Positions 30,377 through 40,112 of a stretch of DNA of 64,000 nt are shown piece after piece (position 1 is the first letter of the stretch; every line of letters begins with the position of its first letter). Origin of the DNA: Rhizobium sp. SL86. GTDB lineage: Bacteria; Pseudomonadota; Alphaproteobacteria; Rhizobiales; Rhizobiaceae. The stretch is from positions 1,054,001-1,118,000 of the forward strand of contig NZ_JAPPRJ010000001.1 in NCBI RefSeq assembly GCF_026672545.1, written 5' to 3'. The notes under the pieces were generated by a model. That model did not search any database. It had not been told where the DNA came from and saw only the letters and a program-made list of their open reading frames with translations. The position numbers were made by a program, and so were the translations under genes.

Positions 30377-31117
30377 ATGATCGTCGATGATCAGTTTGCG
30401 CGTGAGGACATGGCCATCTTTTACGACAGCTTCAACCGGCACGGTGAAGATGGCGCCTTCTACCTCTCCCTGCCCAAGGCGCCGAGCCGGATCCTGGATG
30501 TGGGCTGCGGCACGGGGCTTCTCACAATTCCACTGGCTGAGAGGGGACACCGGGTCACCGGTGTCGATCCCGCAGAGGGAATGCTGTCGGTGGCCCGGGG
30601 CAAACCGCAGGCGAGCAAGGTGCAATGGGTCAAGGCATTTGCCGATGACTTTGATCTTACCGACCGCTTCGATCTCGCGATCATGACGGCGCATGTCTTT
30701 CAGGTGTTTCCGGATAACGCGGCGGCGCTCGCCGCGCTCGGCAATATCCGGAAACACCTCGTAGCCGGCGGCCGGCTGGTCTTCGAAAGCCGCAATCCGG
30801 CCTCCCTGGAATGGAAGACCTGGACCCGCGAGCTGACGACCGAGCGGCAAGACATCGCCGGCATCGGGCCGGTCGAGGTTTTCTACCAGTGGCGCGAGAC
30901 AAAGGGCGATCATGTGACCTTCGATGCGGTCTACACGCTTCTGGACACCGGTGAACAACGGATCAGTCCGAGCACGCTCCGCTTTGCCGACAGGGAGACG
31001 ATCATCGACCTGCTGATGGAGGCGGGCTTTCGTCTTCAGTCGGTTTTCGGATGGTGGGACGGTGCGCCGTTCGATCGGCACACCAGCCGCGAAATGATCT
31101 TCTCCGCCGAAGCCTGA
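30377..31117 (+). CDS. Class I SAM-dependent methyltransferase, substrate unknown
   Basis: This 246-residue protein has motif I ILDVGCGTGLLTIPLAERGH, the acidic residue of motif II in VTGVDPAEGML, and LVAGGRLVFESRNP. It falls in the broad Methyltransf_25/UbiE-like group; nothing points to a particular substrate. ATG at 30377 follows AAGGAG. It lies 70 bp after hemW and converges on the DMT transporter gene. Confidence 0.75.
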   Translation: MIVDDQFAREDMAIFYDSFNRHGEDGAFYLSLPKAPSRILDVGCGTGLLTIPLAERGHRVTGVDPAEGMLSVARGKPQASKVQWVKAFADDFDLTDRFDLAIMTAHVFQVFPDNAAALAALGNIRKHLVAGGRLVFESRNPASLEWKTWTRELTTERQDIAGIGPVEVFYQWRETKGDHVTFDAVYTLLDTGEQRISPSTLRFADRETIIDLLMEAGFRLQSVFGWWDGAPFDRHTSREMIFSAEA

Positions 31118-31127
31118 CCGTTTCGTT

Positions 31128-32069
31128 TCAGACCGCGGGGGTCCTTCGGGCAAACATCCGTCGCCACAGCCGGCCGTCGATGGCGGCAAGGCCGCAAGCG
31201 ATCAGAGCGAGGCCCACGAGGTGGCGCAGCGCCAATTGCTCGCCCAGCACCAGCGCACCAAGCAGGATGGCGCTCGGCGGGATCAGGATCGTCACCAGCA
31301 TCAGATTGGTGGCGCCTGCCGTCGCCAGGATGCGGAAGAACAGGATGTAGGCGACCGCCGTCGACAAGATTGCGAGACCGATCAGGGCACCCCAGGTCTC
31401 AAGACCACCCGCCGGCAGCGTCCAGGGACGATCGACGAGCAGGGCCACCGGCAGAAGCAGGACCGCCGATGCGGTGACCTGGCCCGCCGCCGGCATGATG
31501 GGCTGAAGTCCCATGCGGCGGAACCGCCGGCCGAAAATGCCGGCAAAGGCATAAGAGACCGCCGCCGAAAGCGCGGCGAGTTCCCCCCACAAAGCCCCGC
31601 CCGCATGGCCGGAAAGCGACGGGCCGAAGACGGAGGGACCGATCATCCAGACCACGCCGGCAATCCCGATCACCACACCGACGAACCGGTTGACCGTCAG
31701 CTTCTCATCCGTGGTCAGCACATGCGCGACGATGACGCCGAACAGCGGCGTCGTGGCGTTCAGAATGGCGGCAAGACCGCTGGCAATCTGCGTCTGGCCC
31801 CAGACGATCAGCGTGAAGGGAATGACATTGTTGAGCAGCCCCATGCCGAAAAAAGCAAGCCAGACCTCCCGGCCGCGCGGAATGGCATGGCCGGAGAGGC
31901 GCACGAAGGTCCACAATGACAGGGCCGCCAGGAAAACACGGGCGGTGACGATCGTCAGCGGCGGCCAGGTTTGCACCAGGATGCCGTTGAACAAAAACGA
32001 CCCGCCCCAGAGCAGAGACAATCCGCCCAGCATGCCCCACTCGGCAAGACCCATTTCCTTGGTAGCCAT
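31128..32069 (-). CDS. EamA/DMT-family transporter
   Basis: The 313-residue protein has ten hydrophobic helices arranged as two EamA repeats (LSLLWGGSFLFNGILVQTW near the start, AILSTAVAYILFFRILATAG in the second). Members export or import small metabolites; substrate is unknown. ATG at 32069 follows GGGGAG by six bases and is preferred to ATG 32096. It is divergent from the LysR-family regulator, which may control it. Confidence 0.85.
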   Translation of the reverse strand: MATKEMGLAEWGMLGGLSLLWGGSFLFNGILVQTWPPLTIVTARVFLAALSLWTFVRLSGHAIPRGREVWLAFFGMGLLNNVIPFTLIVWGQTQIASGLAAILNATTPLFGVIVAHVLTTDEKLTVNRFVGVVIGIAGVVWMIGPSVFGPSLSGHAGGALWGELAALSAAVSYAFAGIFGRRFRRMGLQPIMPAAGQVTASAVLLLPVALLVDRPWTLPAGGLETWGALIGLAILSTAVAYILFFRILATAGATNLMLVTILIPPSAILLGALVLGEQLALRHLVGLALIACGLAAIDGRLWRRMFARRTPAV

Positions 32070-32184
32070 TGATGTCTCCCCTTGTATGGCAGCCATGATG
32101 CGGCATCACCCGCCATCACGCCACCCGTTTCCTGCGCGTTTCATGATCGAGGAAAAGTCGTTCATTCGGCTCCCCGCATAGGCC

Positions 32185-32224
32185 TTGACCAGGCAGCGAA
32201 TTGCCACTTTAAATGCTCTTAAGT
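32185..32224 (+). promoter_or_regulatory. Candidate LysR-gene promoter overlapped by a T-N11-A box
   Basis: TTGACC at 32185-32190 and TTTAAA at 32208-32213, 17 bp apart, form a possible promoter for the LysR gene. Overlapping the -10 is CTT-N11-AAG at 32207-32223 (ACTTTA and TTAAGT arms), the dyad bound by LysR-type regulators. Such overlap fits negative autoregulation, and the site lies between the regulator and the divergent DMT gene. Confidence 0.45.
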
Positions 32225-32283
32225 CGTCTTCCGGGGCGGATCAAACGAGCAAATTTCAGCCTGTCATCGAGTTTTTCTAAAGC

Positions 32284-33174
32284 ATGGCGGAACCGCTTCC
32301 ATCCCTCTCCTCGCTGCGCGCCTTCGAGGCGGCCGCGCGGCATCTCAGCATGACGCGTGCGGCCGAGGAGCTGCATGTGACGGCGGGCGCCATCAGCCTG
32401 CAGGTGCGTGAGCTGGAAGCCAATCTGGGCCTTGCGCTTTTCGAGCGGCATCCGCGCCGTCTGGAACTGACGGCCGCCGGACAGGACTATGCCGCCACGC
32501 TGCGGTCCGCCTTCCGGCTGATCCGCCAGGCGACCGACACGGTGCGGGCGCATGCCCGGCCCGACATCGTGACACTGAGCTGCACCACGGGTTTTGCCGT
32601 CCATTGGCTGATGCCGCGGCTGGAGGCTTTTCAAGCCGCGCATCCGGCCATCGACCTGCGCTTCGGCACCACGGCGCGTCTCGTCGATTTCCGCTTGGAT
32701 GGCGTGGCGCTTGCCGTGCGCCATGGGCTCGGCGCCTATCCGGGGCTGATCTCCGAAAAACTCGCCGAGGACGATCTGATCGTGGTGGCAAGTCCCGCCT
32801 GTGCAACCCGTCTGGGCCCGGATCCCAGTGCCGGACGTCTTGCAGGCGAAACCCTGATCCATGATGCCGGCCGAAACGACTGGCGCCTCTGGCTGGAAGC
32901 GGAAAACGCGCTTGATGTGGACTGGCGGCGCGGACCGGTGATTGCCCCAGACAGCAATGGCGCGATCGAGATGGCGCGGGCAGGCCTTGGCTTCACGCTC
33001 GTCCGGGAAAGTTTTGCGGCAAAGGATCTCGCGGAAAAACGGCTTGTCGCGCCCTTCCGGCGCAGCATTACAAGCCGGTTTGCCTATTATCTCGTTTATC
33101 CGCCGGACGCTCTGGACCGGGCCTCTGTCAAGACCGTCCGCGACTGGCTTCGCGCAGAGGCTGACCGTTCTTAA
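32284..33174 (+). CDS. LysR-family transcriptional regulator (GcvA-like)
   Basis: The protein has 296 residues with an N-terminal helix-turn-helix ([20 protein letters not shown], then [27 protein letters not shown]) and a periplasmic-binding-like effector domain. The sequence style is that of the GcvA/AmpR branch. The ligand is unknown. It is divergent from the DMT transporter at 31.1-32.1 kb, so that transporter is the natural candidate target. Its TAA stop shares the self-complementary TTAA with the stop of the opposite methyltransferase gene. Confidence 0.88.
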   Translation: MAEPLPSLSSLRAFEAAARHLSMTRAAEELHVTAGAISLQVRELEANLGLALFERHPRRLELTAAGQDYAATLRSAFRLIRQATDTVRAHARPDIVTLSCTTGFAVHWLMPRLEAFQAAHPAIDLRFGTTARLVDFRLDGVALAVRHGLGAYPGLISEKLAEDDLIVVASPACATRLGPDPSAGRLAGETLIHDAGRNDWRLWLEAENALDVDWRRGPVIAPDSNGAIEMARAGLGFTLVRESFAAKDLAEKRLVAPFRRSITSRFAYYLVYPPDALDRASVKTVRDWLRAEADRS

Positions 33175-33764
33175 GCCTGCGCAAACACATGCAGCCAGGG
33201 TGTCGGCACACGGTCGTAACCCGAGCCTTCCGCCGTCTCGATCACAAGCTCCGTCCAACCCGGCCCGTAAGCCGTACGCAGAAAACCGTCGTCCGGATAG
33301 TTGAAGTAACGGCCGAACCGATCGGTGCCTTCGCCGCTGCCGGCCTTGTAGCTGGCATAAAACACACCGCCCGGCGTCATTGCCCGCCGGATGCGTTGGA
33401 GAATGCCGGGAAGGTCCGCCCGCGGCACATGCAGCAGGCAGGCATTGGCCCAGACGCCGTCATAGGCCGTCACCGCCTCGATCTGGTCGAAGGGCAGAAC
33501 AGAGACGGGAATGCCGAGGCGCGCGGATGCTTCCGTCGCCATTTCGGCGATGCCATCCGTCGGATGCACGTCAAGGCCCTGCGCCAGCATCCAGGCGCTC
33601 TCGCGCCCGCTGCCGCAGCCGAGTTCAAGGATGCGCGCGCCCGCAGCAAGGCGGGCGGCGAAGCGCTGCAGGTTGGGAGAGGCCGGATAGACTCCGGTAT
33701 CTGCGGCATAGGTCGCTGCCTGATCGGCATAGAAGGCGGCGGTTGTTCCGGTTGTTTCGGTCAT
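33171..33764 (-). CDS. Class I SAM-dependent methyltransferase
   Basis: This 197-residue protein has motif [20 protein letters not shown], then [33 protein letters not shown] and [14 protein letters not shown]. It resembles the TehB/Methyltransf_11-12 type; the substrate cannot be assigned. It lies downstream of dnaA on the minus strand with no gap of note, and converges with the LysR gene, overlapping it by four bases. Confidence 0.78.
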   Translation of the reverse strand: MTETTGTTAAFYADQAATYAADTGVYPASPNLQRFAARLAAGARILELGCGSGRESAWMLAQGLDVHPTDGIAEMATEASARLGIPVSVLPFDQIEAVTAYDGVWANACLLHVPRADLPGILQRIRRAMTPGGVFYASYKAGSGEGTDRFGRYFNYPDDGFLRTAYGPGWTELVIETAEGSGYDRVPTPWLHVFAQA

Positions 33765-33793
33765 CCCGCCCCTTCTTGCGATCCCGCAGCCGT

Positions 33794-35377
33794 TCAGGCG
33801 TTGTTTTCGTTGATCAGACGCTTGAGCAGCTCGATCTCGTGGCTGAGCTTGGTATCACCCGAGATCAGCTCCTCGATCTTGCGCACGGCATGCAGCACGG
33901 TCGTGTGGTCACGGCCACCGAAACGACGGCCGATTTCCGGGAAGGAGCGCGGCGTCAGCGTTTTCGACAGATACATGGCGATCTGGCGCGGCTTGACGAT
34001 GACGCGGGTGCGGCGGTTCGACACCAGCTCCTGGCGCGACACGTTGTAGTGACGCGCGACGATGCGCTGGATGTCTTCGATGCGCACGCGCTTGGCTTCG
34101 CCCGCACCCACCAGATGCGCCAGAAGCTCGTCCACCCGCTCGATCGACAGTTCCGGCTCAAACGAACGGCGGAAGATCAGCTGGTTGAAGGCGCCTTCCA
34201 GTTCGCGGCCGGAATTGGCGACATTGCGGGCGACGTGGTCTAGGATCTGGTCCGGAATATCGAGAGCCGGATCGTCCTGGCGCGCCATGTCCAGGCGACG
34301 CTTCAGCATCTCGAAACGCATTTCGTAATCCGGTGTCTCCACCTCGATCGCCACACCGCCCTGCAGACGCGAACGGACACGCGGATCAAGCGATTCCAGC
34401 TCCCAGGGCGCACGGTCGGCGGCAACCACCACCTGCTTGGCGCTGTCGAGCAGCATGTTCAGGAGATGGCAGAACTCGTTCTGGATCATCTTGCCCTGCA
34501 GGAACTGCATGTCGTCGATGATCAGGAGGTCGATGTTGCGCAGCGACTCCTTCAGCGTCAGCGCGTCATTGTCGCGGATCGCTGTTGCAAACCGCCACAT
34601 GAAATATTCGGCGGTCAGGTAGACGACGCGCGGATTGCGGTCGCTGTTGACGGCGGCATTGGCGATCGCCTGCAGCAGATGCGTCTTGCCGAGACCAACG
34701 CCCGCATGGACGAAGAGCGGGTTGAAGCGCACGGCGCTGGCGCCGGCTTCGGCAATCGTCTTGGCAGCAGCAAGCGCCACGCGGTTCGAGGGGCCTTCCA
34801 CGAAGGTCTCGAAGGTGTAGCGGCTGTCGAGCGGCGAACCGAACAGCGGACCGCCGGAAGACGACGGACGGGCCGAATGCGTCGGCTGAGCCGCCGGAGC
34901 CGTCGTCGGGAAGGTCGCGATCTGGCCGATCTCCCGCATGCCGGAACGCCGCGGTGCCTGGGCCGGCGCAATTTCGGCGGCCGGCGCTGCGCGCTCTTCG
35001 ACAGCCGGACGGGCAGCCGCAGCGCGGCTTGCGGTGCGCACCAGGATCTCGACCTTCAGGATTTCGGAATCTTCCGCCTGGAAAATGGTGGTGATGAGGT
35101 CCAGGTACCGGTTGTTGATCCAGGACTTCAGAAAAGTCGTCGGCACCGTGAGACGCACAACGCTCTTGGAAACGGAATGCAGCTTGAGACGTGCAAACCA
35201 GCTTGCATACACTTCCGGACCTACCTGAGCCTTCAAGCGTGCGCTGAAGCGCTCAAACAGGGCATTATGCTTCATTTCAGAATTCTCTCCTGCCAACTGG
35301 GAGCATACTGAACCGCGTGCCTCGGGCGCCTGGTTCCCACTCTCCAGCGTCCGGGCCGAAACCGTATTCATCTGCAT
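33794..35377 (-). CDS. dnaA: Chromosomal replication initiator DnaA
   Basis: DnaA-ATP opens the origin and recruits the helicase loader. The order is domain I ([20 protein letters not shown]), a variable proline/alanine linker, the AAA+ domain with Walker [13 protein letters not shown] and Walker [15 protein letters not shown], and domain IV with the DNA-binding signature [19 protein letters not shown] chose ATG 35377 (527 residues), with AGAAGG upstream. ATG 35275 with AGGAG upstream is also credible and would drop 34 residues. The region upstream contains several dyads but no cluster of DnaA boxes. Confidence 0.95.
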   Translation of the reverse strand: MQMNTVSARTLESGNQAPEARGSVCSQLAGENSEMKHNALFERFSARLKAQVGPEVYASWFARLKLHSVSKSVVRLTVPTTFLKSWINNRYLDLITTIFQAEDSEILKVEILVRTASRAAAARPAVEERAAPAAEIAPAQAPRRSGMREIGQIATFPTTAPAAQPTHSARPSSSGGPLFGSPLDSRYTFETFVEGPSNRVALAAAKTIAEAGASAVRFNPLFVHAGVGLGKTHLLQAIANAAVNSDRNPRVVYLTAEYFMWRFATAIRDNDALTLKESLRNIDLLIIDDMQFLQGKMIQNEFCHLLNMLLDSAKQVVVAADRAPWELESLDPRVRSRLQGGVAIEVETPDYEMRFEMLKRRLDMARQDDPALDIPDQILDHVARNVANSGRELEGAFNQLIFRRSFEPELSIERVDELLAHLVGAGEAKRVRIEDIQRIVARHYNVSRQELVSNRRTRVIVKPRQIAMYLSKTLTPRSFPEIGRRFGGRDHTTVLHAVRKIEELISGDTKLSHEIELLKRLINENNA

Positions 35378-35502
35378 TCTGTGCCGCCTTCTCAATCGTT
35401 GCCCGCCGGAACGTGCATCCGCCCGCCGGGTAGTCTTGCTCTTTAAGGCAGGTCAACCTGTTCGCCTCGCCCGAACATGCCGCCGCCGCCTTTGTTTCTT
35501 TG

Positions 35503-35523
35503 ATCCCACATCACCTGTGGGAT
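35503..35523. promoter_or_regulatory. 21-bp palindrome upstream of dnaA
   Basis: ATCCCACA (35503-35510) and TGTGGGAT (35516-35523) are perfect complements around the 5-bp spacer TCACC, about 125-145 bp before the dnaA start. The arms resemble but do not match the DnaA box TTATCCACA. It may be an operator for a regulator of dnaA or a leader-RNA hairpin. Confidence 0.55.
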
Positions 35524-36093
35524 AGTGACGGCCATTTTCGGCCGCCTGGATGCTCCCCGTGCATCCGATCCGGTCACACCCCCTCGCGATGGCGCCGCCG
35601 GCCTTGTCTCGGTCTCCCTTCCTTCGGCACAACGCCCTGTGCCTGACACAAAAAGACAGCTCCCGAATCCTGTGAAGGAACCGGCGAACAACCCCAAGTT
35701 ACAAGAAGAAAACGGGAAGTTACCTTGACCCGTGGCAAGAACGATCAGGCGGATACCGCTGGAGATCCAGTCTGCAACCATGCCTTCCGGGGGAGTTCCC
35801 CGCGCCCTTGCTGGAGCTTATTAAGGCAGGATCGGGAGGCGAGATCAACGATGAATTTTCGGCAAAACCATTGGCCCGGCGTTGACTCTGAGACCCTAAT
35901 TTGACTCGGGAGCACCCTCTCCCCAGAGAATCTCAGTCGAATCAAAGAGATTCAAATTTCGGCCTGTGTGGCGACCATTGTGAAGGGGCAAAAAATAAAA
36001 TTCGCTTGACTCACATGGGCCGCTCCAGCGGCTGCCACAAACCTGTTCAATTGCGAGCATCCTCCCGCAAGCAATTGATTTTAAATTATTTTT

Positions 36094-36123
36094 ATTGTCA
36101 CGCCTGTGTCATCGCAATGTCAA
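36094..36123 (-). promoter_or_regulatory. Candidate promoter reading toward dnaA
   Basis: On the minus strand a perfect TTGACA (36123-36118) is followed after 18 bp by GACAAT (36099-36094), inside an AT-rich stretch just past the rpsT terminator. It would give a dnaA leader of about 700 nt, so another promoter nearer dnaA is likely too. Confidence 0.35.
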
Positions 36124-36164
36124 AGAGGCGTCACCGCAATTTCTCACGGGTAAGAATCACGAAA

Positions 36165-36185
36165 AGCCCGGTCAGGGACCGGGCT
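36165..36185 (-). terminator. Intrinsic terminator of rpsT
   Basis: AGCCCGGTC and GACCGGGCT form a perfect 9-bp stem with a 3-nt loop. On the minus strand it is followed by TTTTC, and it lies 28 bp past the rpsT stop. Confidence 0.8.
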
Positions 36186-36213
36186 GAATTCATGACAGTC
36201 GTTTATGACGAAA

Positions 36214-36480
36214 TTAAGCCGTCAGGGCCTTCACGCGGGCCGCCAGGCGGGACACCTTACGGGACGCCGTGTTGCTGTGCATCACGCCCTTGGTGGCAGC
36301 ACGCTGGATTTCCGGCTGAGCCGCGCGCAGCGCTTCGGCAGCCTGGGCTACGTCGCCCGATGCGATGGCTTCTTCAACCTTGCGGATGAAGGTACGAACG
36401 CGCGAGCGGCGCGCCTTGTTGATGTCGGTGCGGCGTGCGATCTTGCGGGTCGCCTTTTTCGCCGAAGTTGTATTGGCCAT
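36214..36480 (-). CDS. rpsT: 30S ribosomal protein S20
   Basis: S20 binds 16S rRNA early in 30S assembly. The 88-residue basic protein starts [20 protein letters not shown] and has the family stretch [15 protein letters not shown] and the closing helix [17 protein letters not shown]. The ATG at 36480 is fixed by the conserved start. It is a single-gene unit with its own promoter and terminator, lying upstream of dnaA as in other rhizobia from memory. In E. coli S20 represses its own translation; whether the leader here does so is unknown. Confidence 0.96.
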   Translation of the reverse strand: MANTTSAKKATRKIARRTDINKARRSRVRTFIRKVEEAIASGDVAQAAEALRAAQPEIQRAATKGVMHSNTASRKVSRLAARVKALTA

Positions 36481-36604
36481 GTATGCCTCTCTACGAATTC
36501 GAACCAAAACTCCGCCGTCGCCGCGCCGGGTCCATGCGACCTGTCTTCCAGCAATTCGGGAGCAATAGAGGAAGCCGTCGAAGGCTTTCCCAACTGTGGG
36601 CGGC

Positions 36605-36633
36605 GATATACCCCCATAACCGGTTCCAGTCAA
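36605..36633 (-). promoter_or_regulatory. Promoter of rpsT
   Basis: On the minus strand TTGACT (36633-36628), a 17-bp spacer and TATATC (36610-36605) make the best sigma-70-type promoter seen in the window. It matches the rhizobial CTTGAC/CTATAT preference well and would give an rpsT leader of about 120 nt containing a small hairpin (GGAAAGCC...GGCTTCC). Confidence 0.65.
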
Positions 36634-36687
36634 CGCGCATTTTCACGCTTGTGGCAAAGTAACCGCCCCAAGCCGCTGATTTGCGAT

Positions 36688-37578
36688 TCATTTCTGGCAG
36701 GTTTGGCAGAAGAAGGTGGAGCGTCCCGACTGGACGAGCCGGCTGACGATGCCGCCGCAGCCTTCCCGCCGGCAGGGTTCCGCCTCGCGGTCATAGACGG
36801 AAAAGCTGTGCTGGAAATAACCGAGCGAGCCGTCCGTCTGGATATGGTCGCGCAAAGAGGAGCCGCCGGCCGCAATCGCATCGGCTATCACCTCGCGGAT
36901 GGCGACCGTCAGCGCGAGTAGTTCCGGCTTCGGTTTTCCCGCCTTCGTCACCAGCGTGCCGGCCTTGCGTGTGGGCGACAGGCCCGAGCGCCACAGCGCC
37001 TCGCAGACATAGATGTTGCCAAGGCCGGCGATCACCGTCTGGTCGAGCAGCATGCCCTTCAGGGGCTGGATGCGATCGCGGAAACGGGCGGCCAGATACT
37101 CGGCATCGAGAAGATTGCCTGTTGGTTCCGGCCCCAGTCCGGCAAAGGCCGGGTAAAGGTCCAGTTCGCTGCGCGCCCACAGATGCATGAAACCAAAACG
37201 GCGCGGATCATTGTAAATGACCCGGAGCGACTGCTCGCCTCTTGTCAGGTGAAACAGCACGTGGTCGTGTTTCTCGTCCTTCGAGCGCGGATGGTGAAAA
37301 TCGCCGGGCACCGCAGCCGGACCGGCCTCCTCGATGCGGAAGGAACCGGACATGCCGAGATGGGCAATGATGCTCATGCCGTCATCGAGGTCGATCAGCA
37401 GATATTTCGCCCGACGCCCGAGCCCGATGATGGTGCGGCCGGATACCCGCTCTGAGAACTGTTCGGGCAAAGGAAAGCGCAGATCCGGGCGGCGCGTCTC
37501 CAGCCGCTCCACACGCGCCTGTTCCATGGTCGGGGCCAGACCGCGACGAACGGTCTCCACCTCTGGCAATTCGGGCAT
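36688..37578 (-). CDS. mutM: Formamidopyrimidine-DNA glycosylase MutM (Fpg)
   Basis: MutM excises 8-oxoguanine and cuts the abasic strand. The 296-residue enzyme begins with the catalytic [13 protein letters not shown] (P2 is the Schiff-base nucleophile, E3 the acid), has the helix-two-turn-helix segment ([17 protein letters not shown]) and ends with a C4 zinc finger (C-x4-C, then FFCQTCQ). AGGAA precedes the ATG. It is divergent from ubiE. I recall an enoyl-CoA hydratase gene between rpsT and mutM in Sinorhizobium; none is present here. Confidence 0.96.
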   Translation of the reverse strand: MPELPEVETVRRGLAPTMEQARVERLETRRPDLRFPLPEQFSERVSGRTIIGLGRRAKYLLIDLDDGMSIIAHLGMSGSFRIEEAGPAAVPGDFHHPRSKDEKHDHVLFHLTRGEQSLRVIYNDPRRFGFMHLWARSELDLYPAFAGLGPEPTGNLLDAEYLAARFRDRIQPLKGMLLDQTVIAGLGNIYVCEALWRSGLSPTRKAGTLVTKAGKPKPELLALTVAIREVIADAIAAGGSSLRDHIQTDGSLGYFQHSFSVYDREAEPCRREGCGGIVSRLVQSGRSTFFCQTCQK

Positions 37579-37722
37579 GAGTTCCTAAGTTCCTGTTTCC
37601 AACATGGCGGTCTGCCTCTATAGACCAGCGCCATAGTGCCGCAAGCACGACAAGAGATAGTATCGCCCGACCGGCTTCGCTATGGTCGGCAAACGTCGAC
37701 GACACGATGAGGATAGGATCGC

Positions 37723-38499
37723 ATGGCTGACAGCCGGACCTCTGCTGACGGTGGAATGGAAACCTCCTATGGCTTCCGCGAAGTGGGCCAGGGCGAAAAG
37801 CAGGGTCTCGTCAACGAGGTCTTCCACAAGGTGGCCAAACGCTACGACATCATGAATGACGTGATGTCGGCTGGCATGCACCGCGTCTGGAAGGATGCGA
37901 TGGTGGCGAGCCTCAATCCCCGCAGGGACCCGTCCTTCAAGGTGCTGGATGTGGCGGGCGGCACCGGCGACATCGCATTTCGGATCGTCGAAGCTTCCGG
38001 TCGGCAGGCACAGGCAACCGTGCTCGACATCAACGGGTCGATGCTGGACGTGGGTGCGGAACGCGCCGCCAAGCGCAAGCTCTCCGAAAACCTCACTTTC
38101 GTCGAAGCCAATGCCGAGGAACTGCCCTTCGAGAACGGCACGTTTGATGCCTATACGATCGCCTTTGGCATTCGCAACGTGCCGCGCATCGATGTGGCGC
38201 TGTCGGAAGCGTTTCGCGTGCTGAAGCGCGGCGGGCGCATTCTCGTTCTCGAATTTTCCGAGGTGGAGATGCCGCTGCTCGATCGTTTCTACGACGAGTG
38301 GTCGTTCCGGGCCATTCCGCAGTTCGGCAAGATGATCACCGGTGACGCCGAACCCTACCAGTACCTGGTGGAATCCATCCGCAAATTTCCCAACCAGGAG
38401 GATTTTGCCAAGATGATCCGCACCGCCGGTTTTTCGCGTGTCACCTATACGAATTTCACCGGCGGCATTGCCGCGCTGCATTCCGGCTGGAAACTCTGA
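37723..38499 (+). CDS. ubiE: Ubiquinone/menaquinone C-methyltransferase UbiE
   Basis: UbiE performs the C-methylation step of ubiquinone synthesis with S-adenosylmethionine. The 258-residue protein has the family motifs [38 protein letters not shown] and [16 protein letters not shown] is upstream of the ATG. It is 38 bp ahead of ubiB, with which it forms an operon. Confidence 0.95.
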   Translation: MADSRTSADGGMETSYGFREVGQGEKQGLVNEVFHKVAKRYDIMNDVMSAGMHRVWKDAMVASLNPRRDPSFKVLDVAGGTGDIAFRIVEASGRQAQATVLDINGSMLDVGAERAAKRKLSENLTFVEANAEELPFENGTFDAYTIAFGIRNVPRIDVALSEAFRVLKRGGRILVLEFSEVEMPLLDRFYDEWSFRAIPQFGKMITGDAEPYQYLVESIRKFPNQEDFAKMIRTAGFSRVTYTNFTGGIAALHSGWKL

Positions 38500-38537
38500 C
38501 GCATGGATAGGACCGCTGGCGGAATGAGGGTTTCGGC

Positions 38538-40112
38538 ATGAGCACCATCGGTGCCTATTTTCGGCTTGCCCGGGTGGGCTGGGTGCTGGTGCGCGAAGGC
38601 GTCGTGGTCGCCCTGCCGACGCAGGGCCTTCCGCCCATCGTCGGGCTCGGCAAGTCGATCGCGCAGATTTTTACCCGCCCGGCCTCGATCCAGGAAAGCC
38701 GCAGCGTCCGGCTGACCAATGCCGTCGACCGGCTCGGCCCGTCCTATGTGAAGATCGGCCAGTTTCTCGCCACGCGTCCGGATGTGGTGGGGGTCGATTG
38801 GGCGCTCGATCTGTCCATGCTGCAGGACCGCATGGCCTTTTTCCCGACGGATACGGCAAAGGCTGCGATCGAACTGTCGCTCGGCCGGCCGATCAGCGAC
38901 CTTTATTCCCGTTTCGACGAGCCGATCGCGGCCGCGTCGATCGCGCAGGTACATCCCGCCGCCGTCGCCACGGCCGAGGGCGAGCGCAAGGTGGCGGTCA
39001 AGGTCGTGCGCCCAGGCGTGCGCCAACGTTTCGCCCATGACATCGAAAGCATGTACCTCATTGCCCGCATGCAGGAGCGGCTTTTGCCGTCCACGCGGCG
39101 CCTGAGGCCCGTGGAAGTCACGCGCACGCTGGAACAGACCACAAAGCTGGAAATGGACCTGCGCCTTGAGGCGGCAGCGCTTTCCGAAATTGGCGAGAAC
39201 ACCAAGAACGACCCCGGCTTCCGGGTGCCCCAGGTAGATTGGGAGCGCACCGGCCGCGATGTTATCACCATGGAATGGATCGACGGCATCAAGATGTCGA
39301 ACATCGAGGGCCTGCGCGCCGCCGGTTTCGACCTTGAGAAGCTTGCCGAAACGCTGATCCAGTCCTTCCTGCGCCATACGCTGCGCGACGGCTTTTTCCA
39401 CGCGGACATGCATCCCGGCAACCTGTTCGTCGATCCGGACGGCATCATCGTTGCCGTCGACATGGGTATCGTCGGCCGGCTCGGCAAAAAGGAACGGCGT
39501 TTCCTCGCCGAAATCCTCTACGGTTTCATCACCCGCGATTACCTGCGTGTGGCGGAGGTGCATTTCGAGGCGGGCTACGTGCCCTCGCACCACGACGTCG
39601 CAAGTTTCGCCCAGGCGATCCGCGCGATCGGCGAGCCGATCCATGGCCAGCCGGCGGAAACCATTTCCATGGCCCGCCTGCTGGCGCTGCTGTTCGAGGT
39701 GACGGACCTCTTCGAGATGCAGACCCGGCCGGAACTCATCATGCTGCAGAAGACCATGGTGGTGGTGGAGGGTGTCTCGCGCATGCTCGATCCGCGCTTC
39801 AACATGTGGCGCGCGGCAGAACCGGTCGTCGGCGGCTGGATCCGCGACAATCTCGGCCCCAAACGCATTGTAACGGATCTGCGCGATGGCCTGAAGGCGG
39901 CCGTGAAGCTGGCGGAAGCCGCCCCGGAAATCGCCGCCAAGACTGAAAAATTCCACCAGCAGCTGTTGCATATGACCGAACATGGCGTGCGCTTCGACGG
40001 TGAGACGGCCGAAGCCATCGGCAAGGCCGAGGCAAAACACAGCCGCTGGGGCCGTGCGGCACTCTGGGTGATCGCCGCGACCCTGATTTATATCGCCGTT
40101 CAGGTAAGCTGA
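38538..40112 (+). CDS. ubiB: Ubiquinone biosynthesis protein kinase-like UbiB
   Basis: UbiB is an atypical kinase/ATPase of the ABC1 family needed for ubiquinone synthesis. The 524-residue protein has the family KxGQ motif (SYVKIGQFLATRPDVVG), the alanine-rich loop AAASIAQVHPA replacing the usual glycine loop, the ATP lysine in KVAVKVVRPG, then HADMHPGNLFVD and IVAVDMGIVGRL. A C-terminal membrane helix ends IYIAVQVS. In rhizobia coaBC usually follows, as I recall; here that link is broken by 6.7 kb of other genes. Confidence 0.95.
   Translation: MSTIGAYFRLARVGWVLVREGVVVALPTQGLPPIVGLGKSIAQIFTRPASIQESRSVRLTNAVDRLGPSYVKIGQFLATRPDVVGVDWALDLSMLQDRMAFFPTDTAKAAIELSLGRPISDLYSRFDEPIAAASIAQVHPAAVATAEGERKVAVKVVRPGVRQRFAHDIESMYLIARMQERLLPSTRRLRPVEVTRTLEQTTKLEMDLRLEAAALSEIGENTKNDPGFRVPQVDWERTGRDVITMEWIDGIKMSNIEGLRAAGFDLEKLAETLIQSFLRHTLRDGFFHADMHPGNLFVDPDGIIVAVDMGIVGRLGKKERRFLAEILYGFITRDYLRVAEVHFEAGYVPSHHDVASFAQAIRAIGEPIHGQPAETISMARLLALLFEVTDLFEMQTRPELIMLQKTMVVVEGVSRMLDPRFNMWRAAEPVVGGWIRDNLGPKRIVTDLRDGLKAAVKLAEAAPEIAAKTEKFHQQLLHMTEHGVRFDGETAEAIGKAEAKHSRWGRAALWVIAATLIYIAVQVS

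Larger units (their letters stand above)
35378..36213. other. 836-bp dnaA-rpsT spacer
   Basis: No gene is supported here. From the dnaA side it holds a perfect 8-bp-arm palindrome (35503-35523), the dyad CTGGA-GA-TCCAG (35759-35770), a G/C hairpin near 35788-35802, GCCGCT-CC-AGCGGC (36019-36032), an AT-rich tract (about 36075-36098) with a possible promoter, and the rpsT terminator. It therefore serves as a long 5' leader and control region for dnaA and as the 3' region of rpsT. Confidence 0.7.

Noticed and set aside
35378..36213. Chromosome origin next to dnaA
   Set aside because: No cluster of TTATCCACA-like boxes was found, and in rhizobia the origin is known near hemE, not dnaA. Only an AT-rich tract and scattered dyads are present.
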